Shown piece after piece: positions 16,623 through 23,639 of a stretch of 64,000 nucleotides of DNA. The stretch lies in the NCBI GenBank assembly GCA_947382625.1, contig CANDAG010000003.1:62001-126000 (forward strand). Reading direction: 5' to 3'. The notes beneath the pieces are model-generated. The model was not told the origin of the DNA, searched no databases, and saw only the letters and a program-made list of their open reading frames with translations. Position 1 is the stretch's first letter. Each line of letters opens with the position of its first letter. The stretch comes from an uncultured Lachnospiraceae bacterium. Its GTDB lineage: Bacteria > Bacillota > Clostridia > Lachnospirales > Lachnospiraceae. The position numbers were made by a program, and so were the translations under genes.

Positions 16623-16926
16623 CAATTTAAACAATATTTCCCCTGTTCTTACTTACACCCCAATCAACTTCTTTTTACATTTTAATATGAATGTACAAAT
16701 AAATCTACCATCAATTGTGATTTTTTTGTATAATTTTAATGCCTTTTGGTGTTTTTTCCCATTTAGGGCCTCTATGCAACCTACACAAAAAATTTTAAGA
16801 CAAATGTCCGGCCAGATATTCCATTTTTTCCGGATTCATGTATAATGACAGTATATAGATTTTTATGAAACAACGGACTGTGCGCTTTGCGGACTGTCCT
16901 TATGTTAACAAAAAGGAGTGATTATT

Positions 16927-17115
16927 ATGAATATCCCTGAATTATCCACTGCACTGGCGAATGTACAGCTTACCAATCAGGTGGGGATCGCCGTACTTGA
17001 CAAAGCCCTTGAAAGCTCTGAGGTTACCGGTCAAAGCCTTATAAACATGATGGATCGTTCCATGGAATTATCTGTCAATCCATCCGTGGGAGGCAGCATT
17101 GATCTCCTGATCTGA
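16927..17115 (+). CDS. Small YjfB-family putative motility protein
   Basis: 62-residue protein matching the YjfB_motility family (PF14070) in size and pattern: a short amphipathic start (NIPELSTALANVQLTNQVGIAVLDKALE) and a C-terminal MMDRSMELSVNPSVGGSIDLLI. The family is linked to sigma-D motility regulons in Bacillus; molecular function is unknown. The start follows AAAAAGGAGTG by 8 nt. No flagellar genes are nearby. It ends directly at a hairpin repeat (site C). Confidence 0.8.
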   Translation: MNIPELSTALANVQLTNQVGIAVLDKALESSEVTGQSLINMMDRSMELSVNPSVGGSIDLLI

Positions 17116-17160
17116 CATCAGCAAACGCCGATATGCTTCGCAGATTGGCTTATTGCTTAA
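17116..17160 (+). repeat. Hairpin repeat family, site C
   Basis: Begins on the base after the yjfB-like stop codon and ends inside the stop codon of the convergent CPBP gene. Stem GCCGATATGC pairs with GCAGATTGGC (one mismatch, one wobble) around a TTC loop, followed by TTATTGCTTAA. This is the best-formed hairpin of the family in the window and fills the whole space between two convergent genes. Confidence 0.7.
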
Positions 17161-18098
17161 AAGGAAATCCCGAAACGGGTTGCAATGCCTGTGACAAGGA
17201 GAAAAAACGCTCCTGTCATGACCGCCAGACAGAGAATACATGCTATGATCAGGGGTAAGGTGATCACCTTATCCCTTTTTCTTTCATTCCACACCCGCGA
17301 CAGGGCCCCTTTTCTTCCCTCATTATTGCTGATCCATACCAGTACCGCCCAGGACAGGGTAAGCCCAATGGCCGTCAATACCACATAAATTCCGATCCCA
17401 TAGAACAGGAAATCCCTGGTAATGACTGACGCCTGGTTGCTGTAGGCCGCCGGGTCTTCCTGCAGAATGCCGTACATCAATAACGCCTGGCTTCCATTGA
17501 TCAAACCATGATACAAAACAGAAGCCCAGAGACTTCCTGTGGCCTCCACCAGCAGTACTGCCAGAATTCCCATGACAAATGCATAGGCCGCCTGATTAAA
17601 GTTCATATGCACCAGCGCAAAGATAAGCGCCGATAGCAGCATAGCCTTCAATGCGCCGCCCGTTTTCCGGTAAGACTGATAAAAAAATCCCCGGCAGGCG
17701 ATTTCCTCAAATACCGGAGCGATCACTCCCACCGATAAATACAGCCATCCAAAGGGAATCTGCGCCTGACTTTCCATCATGGCAGCCACTTCATTTTCCA
17801 CCCAAAGCTGTGAGATCAGATTAAACAGGGACAGCGCCGGCAGGCTTAAAAATGTAAATAGTCCTACCATAAGCACCGAGCTTAGCTTCATTTTGTGAAA
17901 GCCCAAAAAGGACTGGATTTTTTCTCCGGAAAAAACTGAGAAAAGAAAGACAGGCAACACTACCACCAGCTCGCAGAGCAGATTGCTTAATACCAGGCTG
18001 TCTGCAAGAGCCGGGAAAAAAAGCGCCAGTGTATACACCATTCCGATATAGCATACAGTTGTGATCAAAAAAGCCCAGCTTGCCTTCCGTCCGTTCAT
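17157..18098 (-). CDS. CPBP family intramembrane glutamic metalloprotease
   Basis: 313-residue polytopic membrane protein with the CPBP/Abi (CAAX-protease-like) motifs: motif 1 EEIACRGFFYQSYRK, motif 2 with HMNFNQAAYAFVMG and motif 3 HGLINGSQALL. Eight or so hydrophobic segments. Family members cleave prenylated, bacteriocin-linked or other membrane substrates; the substrate here is unknown. ATGA overlap with the upstream CvfB gene indicates translational coupling. Its TAA stop lies within the end of hairpin repeat C. Confidence 0.9.
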   Translation of the reverse strand: MNGRKASWAFLITTVCYIGMVYTLALFFPALADSLVLSNLLCELVVVLPVFLFSVFSGEKIQSFLGFHKMKLSSVLMVGLFTFLSLPALSLFNLISQLWVENEVAAMMESQAQIPFGWLYLSVGVIAPVFEEIACRGFFYQSYRKTGGALKAMLLSALIFALVHMNFNQAAYAFVMGILAVLLVEATGSLWASVLYHGLINGSQALLMYGILQEDPAAYSNQASVITRDFLFYGIGIYVVLTAIGLTLSWAVLVWISNNEGRKGALSRVWNERKRDKVITLPLIIACILCLAVMTGAFFLLVTGIATRFGISF

Positions 18099-18949
18099 TG
18101 CGCATCATCCTTCTTTCTGATCCCGTTCGGTTCTATGACGATCAGCCGCTGCTTATACAGATTTCCTACGGCCCGTTTGAATTCATTTTTACTCATACCG
18201 GTTTTGGATCGGATCAGCTCCGGATCGGCCTTATCACTGAAGGGAAGATGCCCGCCCTCCTTCTCCAGCATTTCAAGAAGCTTATCAGCATCCTTACTCA
18301 TCTGGATATACGCCTTTTCCCGAAGGCTTAATGTAAGCTTTCCATCCTCAAGAACCTCAGAAACCCGAGCCGCCACCTTATCGCCCTCCTTAATCCCTTC
18401 TGCAGGCTCTCTTTTGGGGATCAGTGCAGAATATTTGTCATCTACCGCCACAAAAATCCCGAACCTGTCGCTGACCTCATATACTCTGCCCTCTACCCTG
18501 TCATCCTTCCGGTATGGACTGTCTGTGCGCAGATAAGGATATACCTTCATGGTAGTGCAAAGGCGCCCGCTCTTATCCACATACAGGGCCGCCAGGCATT
18601 CCTCTCCCACCTGCAGCCTTCTGGTCTGCTCCTTAAAGGGCAGAAGCAAATCCTTTTCCAGTCCCCACCCTAAAAAGGCTCCTATTTTTCCTACCTCCTT
18701 CACCGTAAGAGCAGCCGTCTCTCCCACGGAAAGCTCTGCCCTTCTGGTAGTGGCTATCATACGGTCTTTGGAATCTCTGTAAATGAATACATCAACCCTG
18801 TCTCCAACCTCCGCGCCCTCCGGCACCTCTTTCCCCGGAAGCAGTACCCTTTCCTTTGCGTCCTCCCTTTCCCCTTCGGAAGAAAGATAAACGCCAAACT
18901 CTACCTTTTTGACAATTGAAAGCTCCTGCCTTTTCCCCAACTCGATCAT
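18095..18949 (-). CDS. cvfB: CvfB-like S1 RNA-binding protein
   Basis: 284-residue cytoplasmic protein of the CvfB/YitL family: S1-type domains in the N-terminal two thirds (LGKRQELSIVKKVEFGVYLSS at the start, RVSEVLEDGKLTLSLREKAY later) and a C-terminal winged helix (TGMSKNEFKRAVGNLYKQRLI). In Staphylococcus CvfB is an RNA-binding regulator of virulence genes. The start ATG at 18949 (MIELGK) has GGAAGGGAAAA-type purines upstream on the minus strand and gives the normal family N-terminus; the longer frame would add 19 unlikely residues. It overlaps the CPBP gene by 4 nt. Confidence 0.9.
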   Translation of the reverse strand: MIELGKRQELSIVKKVEFGVYLSSEGEREDAKERVLLPGKEVPEGAEVGDRVDVFIYRDSKDRMIATTRRAELSVGETAALTVKEVGKIGAFLGWGLEKDLLLPFKEQTRRLQVGEECLAALYVDKSGRLCTTMKVYPYLRTDSPYRKDDRVEGRVYEVSDRFGIFVAVDDKYSALIPKREPAEGIKEGDKVAARVSEVLEDGKLTLSLREKAYIQMSKDADKLLEMLEKEGGHLPFSDKADPELIRSKTGMSKNEFKRAVGNLYKQRLIVIEPNGIRKKDDAQ

Positions 18950-19013
18950 TTTTCCCTCTTTTCCGCACTGCCCTTTGCGCAGGTGCAATCCTGTAATGAA
19001 AGTCACGAACCTT

Positions 19014-19727
19014 TCATTTCTCCTCCTGCAGCTCTACAATACAACAAACTGTACCTTCTTTATCCTTCAGAGCCACCACGCATCTGTTATCCTCTGTATC
19101 TGCCATATAAGGCACCAGAACATCTCCCAGCATCACCTGCTTTTTGTACTCTGCCCTGAGCTGGCTTACCCGGTAATTCCGCCCCAGACTATCCAGAGCG
19201 ATCCTCACAAACTGCCCGTTGTTCACATGATGGTTCGTATCCAGGTGATGGGCTCTGATCTGTACCGGTTCCCCTTCCCTGCCCGTATCCGGAACCGCTA
19301 TCCTCCGGGGGGCGTACTCCATCTCAAGCTTCGGCTCAAGAACATACCCTTTCAGCATTTCCTCCGAGGGCTTAGCCGGCTTGGAGGTCTCCGTATCCAG
19401 AAGACTCCACAGCGTATTAGCATACGCCAGATAATTCCCGGCCTCATCCTTCATACTAAAATTCCTGAACCCTATAAATCCCTTGAAGTCGTAAGGCGCC
19501 GTACCGATCACAACATTTTCTCCCAGCTTCGGGTAGCGCTCCACCACGATCTGCCAGGAGGAAAGCACCCATACCAGATGCCTTTCTTTTAAATAATCTA
19601 CTCCTAAACCGATATCCTCCGAATGAAAGGTTGAGCAATCCTGAAAATAATCCAGCAACGATTCCAGCTTCAAATGTCCGGTCTCGTCTAATTCGCTGTA
19701 CCTGATCCTGCTCTTATAGCTGTACAT
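19014..19727 (-). CDS. Acyl-ACP thioesterase (FatA/FatB-like, PF01643)
   Basis: 237 residues, double hot-dog fold. It releases free fatty acid from acyl-ACP and so sets chain length in fatty-acid export or membrane turnover. The N-terminal hot-dog has RIRYSELDETGHLKL and VWVLSSWQIVVERYPK; the second half has the catalytic-region pattern RAHHLDTNHHVNNGQF, containing the conserved Asn, His and Asp. Length matches bacterial members. No fatty-acid synthesis genes are adjacent. The gene lies 64 nt upstream of cvfB and may share its transcript. Confidence 0.92.
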   Translation of the reverse strand: MYSYKSRIRYSELDETGHLKLESLLDYFQDCSTFHSEDIGLGVDYLKERHLVWVLSSWQIVVERYPKLGENVVIGTAPYDFKGFIGFRNFSMKDEAGNYLAYANTLWSLLDTETSKPAKPSEEMLKGYVLEPKLEMEYAPRRIAVPDTGREGEPVQIRAHHLDTNHHVNNGQFVRIALDSLGRNYRVSQLRAEYKKQVMLGDVLVPYMADTEDNRCVVALKDKEGTVCCIVELQEEK

Positions 19728-19942
19728 ATTCTGTCACTTCCTGTTTCATAATAAATGTGTGCGCATCAGCGCACTTCATTATAGCATGAACTCTCTCAAA
19801 GAACACCATATTAAAACATAAAAAATTTCTAAATAGTTTTTTCTTATCCTGTCTGAAGTATTTTTTCATGATGCTTCGTTATATAAAATGAAATATACAC
19901 TTAATACCAATACGCATATCAAATATGCAGATAGGAGTGACT

Positions 19943-20833
19943 ATGAAAAAATATACCGTAATGCTTACCGTCTTGTGTATGATCCTTTCCGGCTGTGCTT
20001 CCGGAATCACAGCCCACAGCCTTACCAGCGGTTCCCTGATCGATGATCACACCAGCTACTTTGACCATTACCATTCCCTCAGAAACAATGATAAGTATGA
20101 TGTGGAAGGCACTGTTTACCAGGGACAGGATGGGGATAATGCCGTAATCGCAGAGATTACCGCAAAAGACGAGGCTGCCATCCTCATTACGGGAACCGCA
20201 AAACGTGTAAGAGGAGACCTTCAGCTTGTATATACAGCAGATGACGGCACACAAACCCTTATCGCTGATGCGGATGACAAATCCATAGATGCGGAAATCA
20301 TCATACCTGAGGGAAACGGAAGGATTCATTTTAAGGGAAATGGGAAAAAGGCCGTCTATGATTTTGATCTTCATATCGAAGCAGATGACAACTCACAGAT
20401 CAAAGATCCATTTACAGAGGATCCGGAAGCCCCGGAAAAACCTGAAATTCCTGAGAATCTTGAGACAATCCCGGAAGAAATAGAAGAGCCGGAAAAGGAA
20501 GAGCTTCCTGAAGCGGAAGATTCAGACTCTAACGCCTTTCCCCATATACACAATAACTGGCCGGAAGATATCACTTTTGAACATCATGGAATCTATGCCG
20601 ACAAGCTCACCGCCACGCTTGAGATTGATGAACCTATGACTCTATCTGTTTCCTGTGTGACTGATGATGGGAAAATGGATATGAAGATCATTGGGCCGGA
20701 TCAGGAAATTTATTTCGACAGATCAGATATCCAGACGGGGGAAGATACGGTTGATGTTGATGCGACAGGCACTTACCAGATCGTGCTTCATTTAGAATAT
20801 CATGAGGGCAGTATTGTGATCAAGCCTTTATAG
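19943..20833 (+). CDS. Lipoprotein with acidic Pro/Glu-rich linker, unknown function
   Basis: 296 residues. Signal peptide with lipobox LSGC (Cys about 17), so anchored on the outer face of the membrane. Residues about 20-155 form one domain of alternating hydrophobic strands. An acidic linker follows (PEAPEKPEIPENLETIPEEI and on to about 193), then a second strand-rich domain (about 195-296) ending in EGSIVIKPL. I recognise no family. ATG at 19943 is supported by TAGGAGTGACT just upstream. Convergent with the GNAT gene, overlapping its 3' end by 6 nt. Confidence 0.75.
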   Translation: MKKYTVMLTVLCMILSGCASGITAHSLTSGSLIDDHTSYFDHYHSLRNNDKYDVEGTVYQGQDGDNAVIAEITAKDEAAILITGTAKRVRGDLQLVYTADDGTQTLIADADDKSIDAEIIIPEGNGRIHFKGNGKKAVYDFDLHIEADDNSQIKDPFTEDPEAPEKPEIPENLETIPEEIEEPEKEELPEAEDSDSNAFPHIHNNWPEDITFEHHGIYADKLTATLEIDEPMTLSVSCVTDDGKMDMKIIGPDQEIYFDRSDIQTGEDTVDVDATGTYQIVLHLEYHEGSIVIKPL

Positions 20834-21430
20834 CTGTTCCCCGGCATAAAGGGGCCTGCTCATGAAAATACATCCTTTGTCGTAATGCGGTTTATAATTT
20901 CTATGTATAAATGCTTCTTCCACTTTGCTTAGCCATTTAAAATTCAGTGTTTCATAATACCTGATCAAATTATGATACGGTAACGCAAAAATATATACAA
21001 AGCAAATACCCACTTTATCTGCTGCCATTTTGATAATGGGCAGTACAAAGTCAAGAAAAATAATGCTCCCTATTCCGGTCTGTTCTTCATGTACTGCCTT
21101 ATAAGTACTGTTCACAGCAAAATTCGAAAGCTCTACAGCCGGAAGGGAGTCTATATCTAATTTAAATAAATTCCACTTATTCCTTGTAGCTACCATGCCC
21201 GTCTTTAAGGAAAAATATCCAACAATCTCATTCGTTATACTATCCTTAACTAAATATGTCCTGGCCTCATGTGATAGTTCATCAGAAACTGCATGCCTTT
21301 TTAGATACAACTCTAATCCCAGCCCTGTCTTCTCCGCAACATAAAAATCCTTGATCAAGCCAATATTTTCTTCCTTTTCCAAAAGTGGTTCACAATAAAA
21401 AATTTCATTTTCAATTAGTTTTTTGCTCAT
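20828..21430 (-). CDS. GNAT acetyltransferase, possible toxin of a two-gene module
   Basis: 200 residues. The N-terminal part LELYLKRHAVSDE ... ARTYLVKDS ... IVGYFSLKTGMV follows the layout of toxin-type GNATs (TacT/AtaT group: substrate-distal helix, then R-T-x-x-V and V-G-Y-x-x-L). The centre EQTGIGSIIFLDFVLP occupies the acetyl-CoA loop position, with a less canonical Q/R-x-x-G pattern, and the C-terminus has the typical tyrosine region RYYETLNFKWL. It overlaps a small upstream gene by 20 nt, as antitoxin-toxin pairs do. Toxin action (acetylating charged tRNA) is only an inference. Region is more AT-rich than neighbours. Confidence 0.75.
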   Translation of the reverse strand: MSKKLIENEIFYCEPLLEKEENIGLIKDFYVAEKTGLGLELYLKRHAVSDELSHEARTYLVKDSITNEIVGYFSLKTGMVATRNKWNLFKLDIDSLPAVELSNFAVNSTYKAVHEEQTGIGSIIFLDFVLPIIKMAADKVGICFVYIFALPYHNLIRYYETLNFKWLSKVEEAFIHRNYKPHYDKGCIFMSRPLYAGEQL

Positions 21431-21605
21431 TTAACCGTTCTGACAAGAGCCTTGCTTTACATTCATCCGCAACCTTTTTAATATTTGCATCAGATTCTAT
21501 AGTCTGTTGACGAAGTGTTTTCAAAATTTGTTCTCCCATTCTTCCATGGAGATTTGCCATATTAGGTTTAGAATATGTTTTAACCTTAGCCAGCTTACCT
21601 CTCAT
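21411..21605 (-). CDS. Small basic/helical protein upstream of GNAT, possible antitoxin
   Basis: 64 residues, charged and mostly helical by composition (KTLRQQTIESDANIKKVADE). I do not recognise the family, and it does not resemble the DUF1778 ribbon-helix-helix antitoxins usually paired with TacT. Its 3' end overlaps the GNAT start by 20 nt, so translation of the two is linked. ATG at 21605 was chosen, 8 nt after AAAGGGG; GTG at 21608 is an alternative. Confidence 0.6.
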   Translation of the reverse strand: MRGKLAKVKTYSKPNMANLHGRMGEQILKTLRQQTIESDANIKKVADECKARLLSERLNEQKTN

Positions 21606-21763
21606 CACATTTTCCCCTTTCTTCTTTTTTAATAAATATCTTTATGCCAATATTATATGTTCATTTCAATTTTTAATCAATAAATGAAGTTCTTAAAAAA
21701 ATGGGTATATTATAAACTTTCTATATTATATTGCACCTCCCTTAATACTCCTATAAACTATAA

Positions 21764-21820
21764 ATGAGCAAAATCAACCTCCTCTGGTACAGTGCCTGGA
21801 TGCCACACCAGGGTAGTTGA
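21764..21820 (+). CDS. Possible 18-codon leader ORF (MSKINLLWYSAWMPHQGS)
   Basis: An ATG at 21764 opens 18 codons ending at TGA 21818-21820, 22 nt before the first ABC exporter gene. There is no Shine-Dalgarno, but TATAAA at 21752-21757 with TTGCAC at 21731-21736 would place the transcript start at or near this ATG, so it could be leaderless. The coding stretch coincides with the inverted repeats of the leader. It could be a regulatory leader peptide, a secreted peptide, or chance. Confidence 0.35.
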   Translation: MSKINLLWYSAWMPHQGS

Positions 21821-21842
21821 TTAATGAAAAGGAAAAATCAAT
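21772..21842 (+). promoter_or_regulatory. Leader with mutually exclusive hairpins before ABC exporter operon
   Basis: Segment 1 AATCAAC (21772-21778) pairs with segment 2 GTTGATT (21816-21822), enclosing a 7-bp stem CTCTGGT (21782-21788) with ACCAGGG (21807-21813; one G-U pair). Segment 3 AATCAA (21836-21841), directly before the ATG at 21843, repeats segment 1 and can pair with TTGATT (21817-21822) instead. That alternative holds the ribosome site AAAAGGA (21827-21833) in a 13-nt loop. The layout fits attenuation of translation; function is inferred. Confidence 0.5.
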
Positions 21843-23639
21843 ATGGAAAGTTTAGAAAAATCGAAATACAATATTTTTGTATTCTTACAGGAAATGATAA
21901 AAATGATACCCCTTCATACGTTATATCTTTTGTTGGTTGCCTTGATCAATGCCTTTTTGCCAACCGTGCAGACACTTGCTATCGCAGAATTTGTGAATCG
22001 TGTGGAAGGGGCATATGGCGGTGTATCGGATATCCAGATGGTAGTGATCCCCCTTATTATATTACTTGGAATTGTGATTTTTAAGCAGATGATGCCGTCT
22101 GTCACTAATTTGATCAATGTATCAGCACAGAATCATTTAAAAATTGTGTTAAGAAACCGGTTTATGAAAAAGCAGGCTGTGCTTCAATACAGATACATAG
22201 AGGATAATGAATCCTGCGCACTGATATACCGTGTTTGTGAAAAGGCAGAAAATCGTTTTTGGACCGGTTACCGGACGGTTTGTAATGGAATTGAGTTAGT
22301 TATAAAATGCGCGGCTCTTATAGGCATTGTCATGCAGGCAAGCATTCTGAGCGGTGCAGCGATTTTATTGGTGAGCGTTCCGCTTTTTTATCTGGCATAT
22401 AAAACCGGTAAACAGAATTATGTTCTGCAAAAGGATGCCGTAGAGATTAAAAGACGATATCAATATCTGTCAAAAATTTTGTCAGACAGGAATCATGCAA
22501 AAGAACGGACAATGTTTGGTTACTCTAAACGTATTACGGAGGAGTATGACCGTCTTAGTGATTATGCGAATCAGAAAGAGGCTGTCATTGAGAAGAAACG
22601 ATATGCCAATATGAAAAGCGGCTCGCTGACAATGGTCATGCTTGCAGTAATAATTATGCTGCTTCTTCTTCCTGCTTTAAGCAGCGGAAAGTTATCAAAT
22701 GGATTATATTTAGGTCTTGTAACTTCTATTTTAAATCTTGTTCAGGGCATGTCATGGAATCTGGCAGGTATTATGCAGGGGACTGCAGATCTAAATGCGT
22801 ATTTGAATGATGTGGGCGTTTTTCTGAGCATGGAGGAAAAAGCAGATGCCGATGTGGAACCATTAAAAATCCCATGTTTTCAGGTGGAAACAATTGAATT
22901 TAGAAATGTATCTTTCAGATATCCGGGGAGAGAAGAGTATGTACTCAAGGACTGCTCATTTGTGCTTCAGGGAAATAAATGCTATGCAGTCGTAGGTAAA
23001 AACGGCGCAGGTAAATCCACGCTCACGAAATTGCTGACCGGATTGTATGAAGATTACGAGGGACAGATCTTAATCAATGGAAAAAACCTGCAGGAATACC
23101 GATATGGAGAGTTAAAGTGGATGTTTTCTGTTGTGTTTCAGGATTTTGCCCGATATGCTTTGTCGTTTCGGGATAATATTTGGGTGGGAAATGTAAATGA
23201 AAATAATGTGCAGTTGTTGGAGCAGGTCATAAAAAAATTGGAATTAGAAGCCTGTGTACAGGAACTGCCGGGCGGGATAGACAGTACGCTGGGAAAACTG
23301 GAAAAGGACGGCGTAGATTTGTCCGGAGGCCAGTGGCAGAAATTAGCGATTGCAAGACTTTTGTACAGTGAAGCTCCCATTAATATTCTTGACGAGCCTA
23401 CCGCAGCACTGGATCCAAAGGGCGAAGCAAAGGTATATGAAATGTTTTGGCAGGTGAACGAGGAAAAGTTCACAATTCTGATCACACACAGATTGGGTGC
23501 CGCACGTATGGCAGATGAGATCCTGGTATTAGACCAGGGAAGGATAGTTGAGCAGGGAACCCATAAAGCTTTAACAGAATTGGAAAGCGGCCTTTATAAG
23601 GAGATGTTTGAGAGCCAGAGGTGTTGGTATGAGACATAA
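21843..23639 (+). CDS. ABC exporter subunit (TMD-NBD half transporter), first of pair
   Basis: 598 residues: six-TM exporter domain (about 1-330) fused to an ATPase domain. Walker A GKNGAGKST, Q-loop VFQDFARYALS, signature LSGGQWQKLAIAR, Walker B INILDEPTAALDP and H-loop LITHRLGAARMAD. The LSGGQWQ variant is frequent in exporters linked to peptides and natural products. It overlaps the next half-transporter by 11 nt, so the two probably form a heterodimer. No precursor peptide gene of usual size is adjacent, apart from the short leader ORF. The stretch is AT-rich compared with flanking housekeeping genes. Confidence 0.92.
   Translation: MESLEKSKYNIFVFLQEMIKMIPLHTLYLLLVALINAFLPTVQTLAIAEFVNRVEGAYGGVSDIQMVVIPLIILLGIVIFKQMMPSVTNLINVSAQNHLKIVLRNRFMKKQAVLQYRYIEDNESCALIYRVCEKAENRFWTGYRTVCNGIELVIKCAALIGIVMQASILSGAAILLVSVPLFYLAYKTGKQNYVLQKDAVEIKRRYQYLSKILSDRNHAKERTMFGYSKRITEEYDRLSDYANQKEAVIEKKRYANMKSGSLTMVMLAVIIMLLLLPALSSGKLSNGLYLGLVTSILNLVQGMSWNLAGIMQGTADLNAYLNDVGVFLSMEEKADADVEPLKIPCFQVETIEFRNVSFRYPGREEYVLKDCSFVLQGNKCYAVVGKNGAGKSTLTKLLTGLYEDYEGQILINGKNLQEYRYGELKWMFSVVFQDFARYALSFRDNIWVGNVNENNVQLLEQVIKKLELEACVQELPGGIDSTLGKLEKDGVDLSGGQWQKLAIARLLYSEAPINILDEPTAALDPKGEAKVYEMFWQVNEEKFTILITHRLGAARMADEILVLDQGRIVEQGTHKALTELESGLYKEMFESQRCWYET

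Noticed and set aside
16796-16846. Sigma-D promoter for the yjfB-like gene
   Set aside because: A CCAGATAT is present, but no TAAA at the required 15-nt distance. The TATAAT at 16841 is a simpler -10 candidate.
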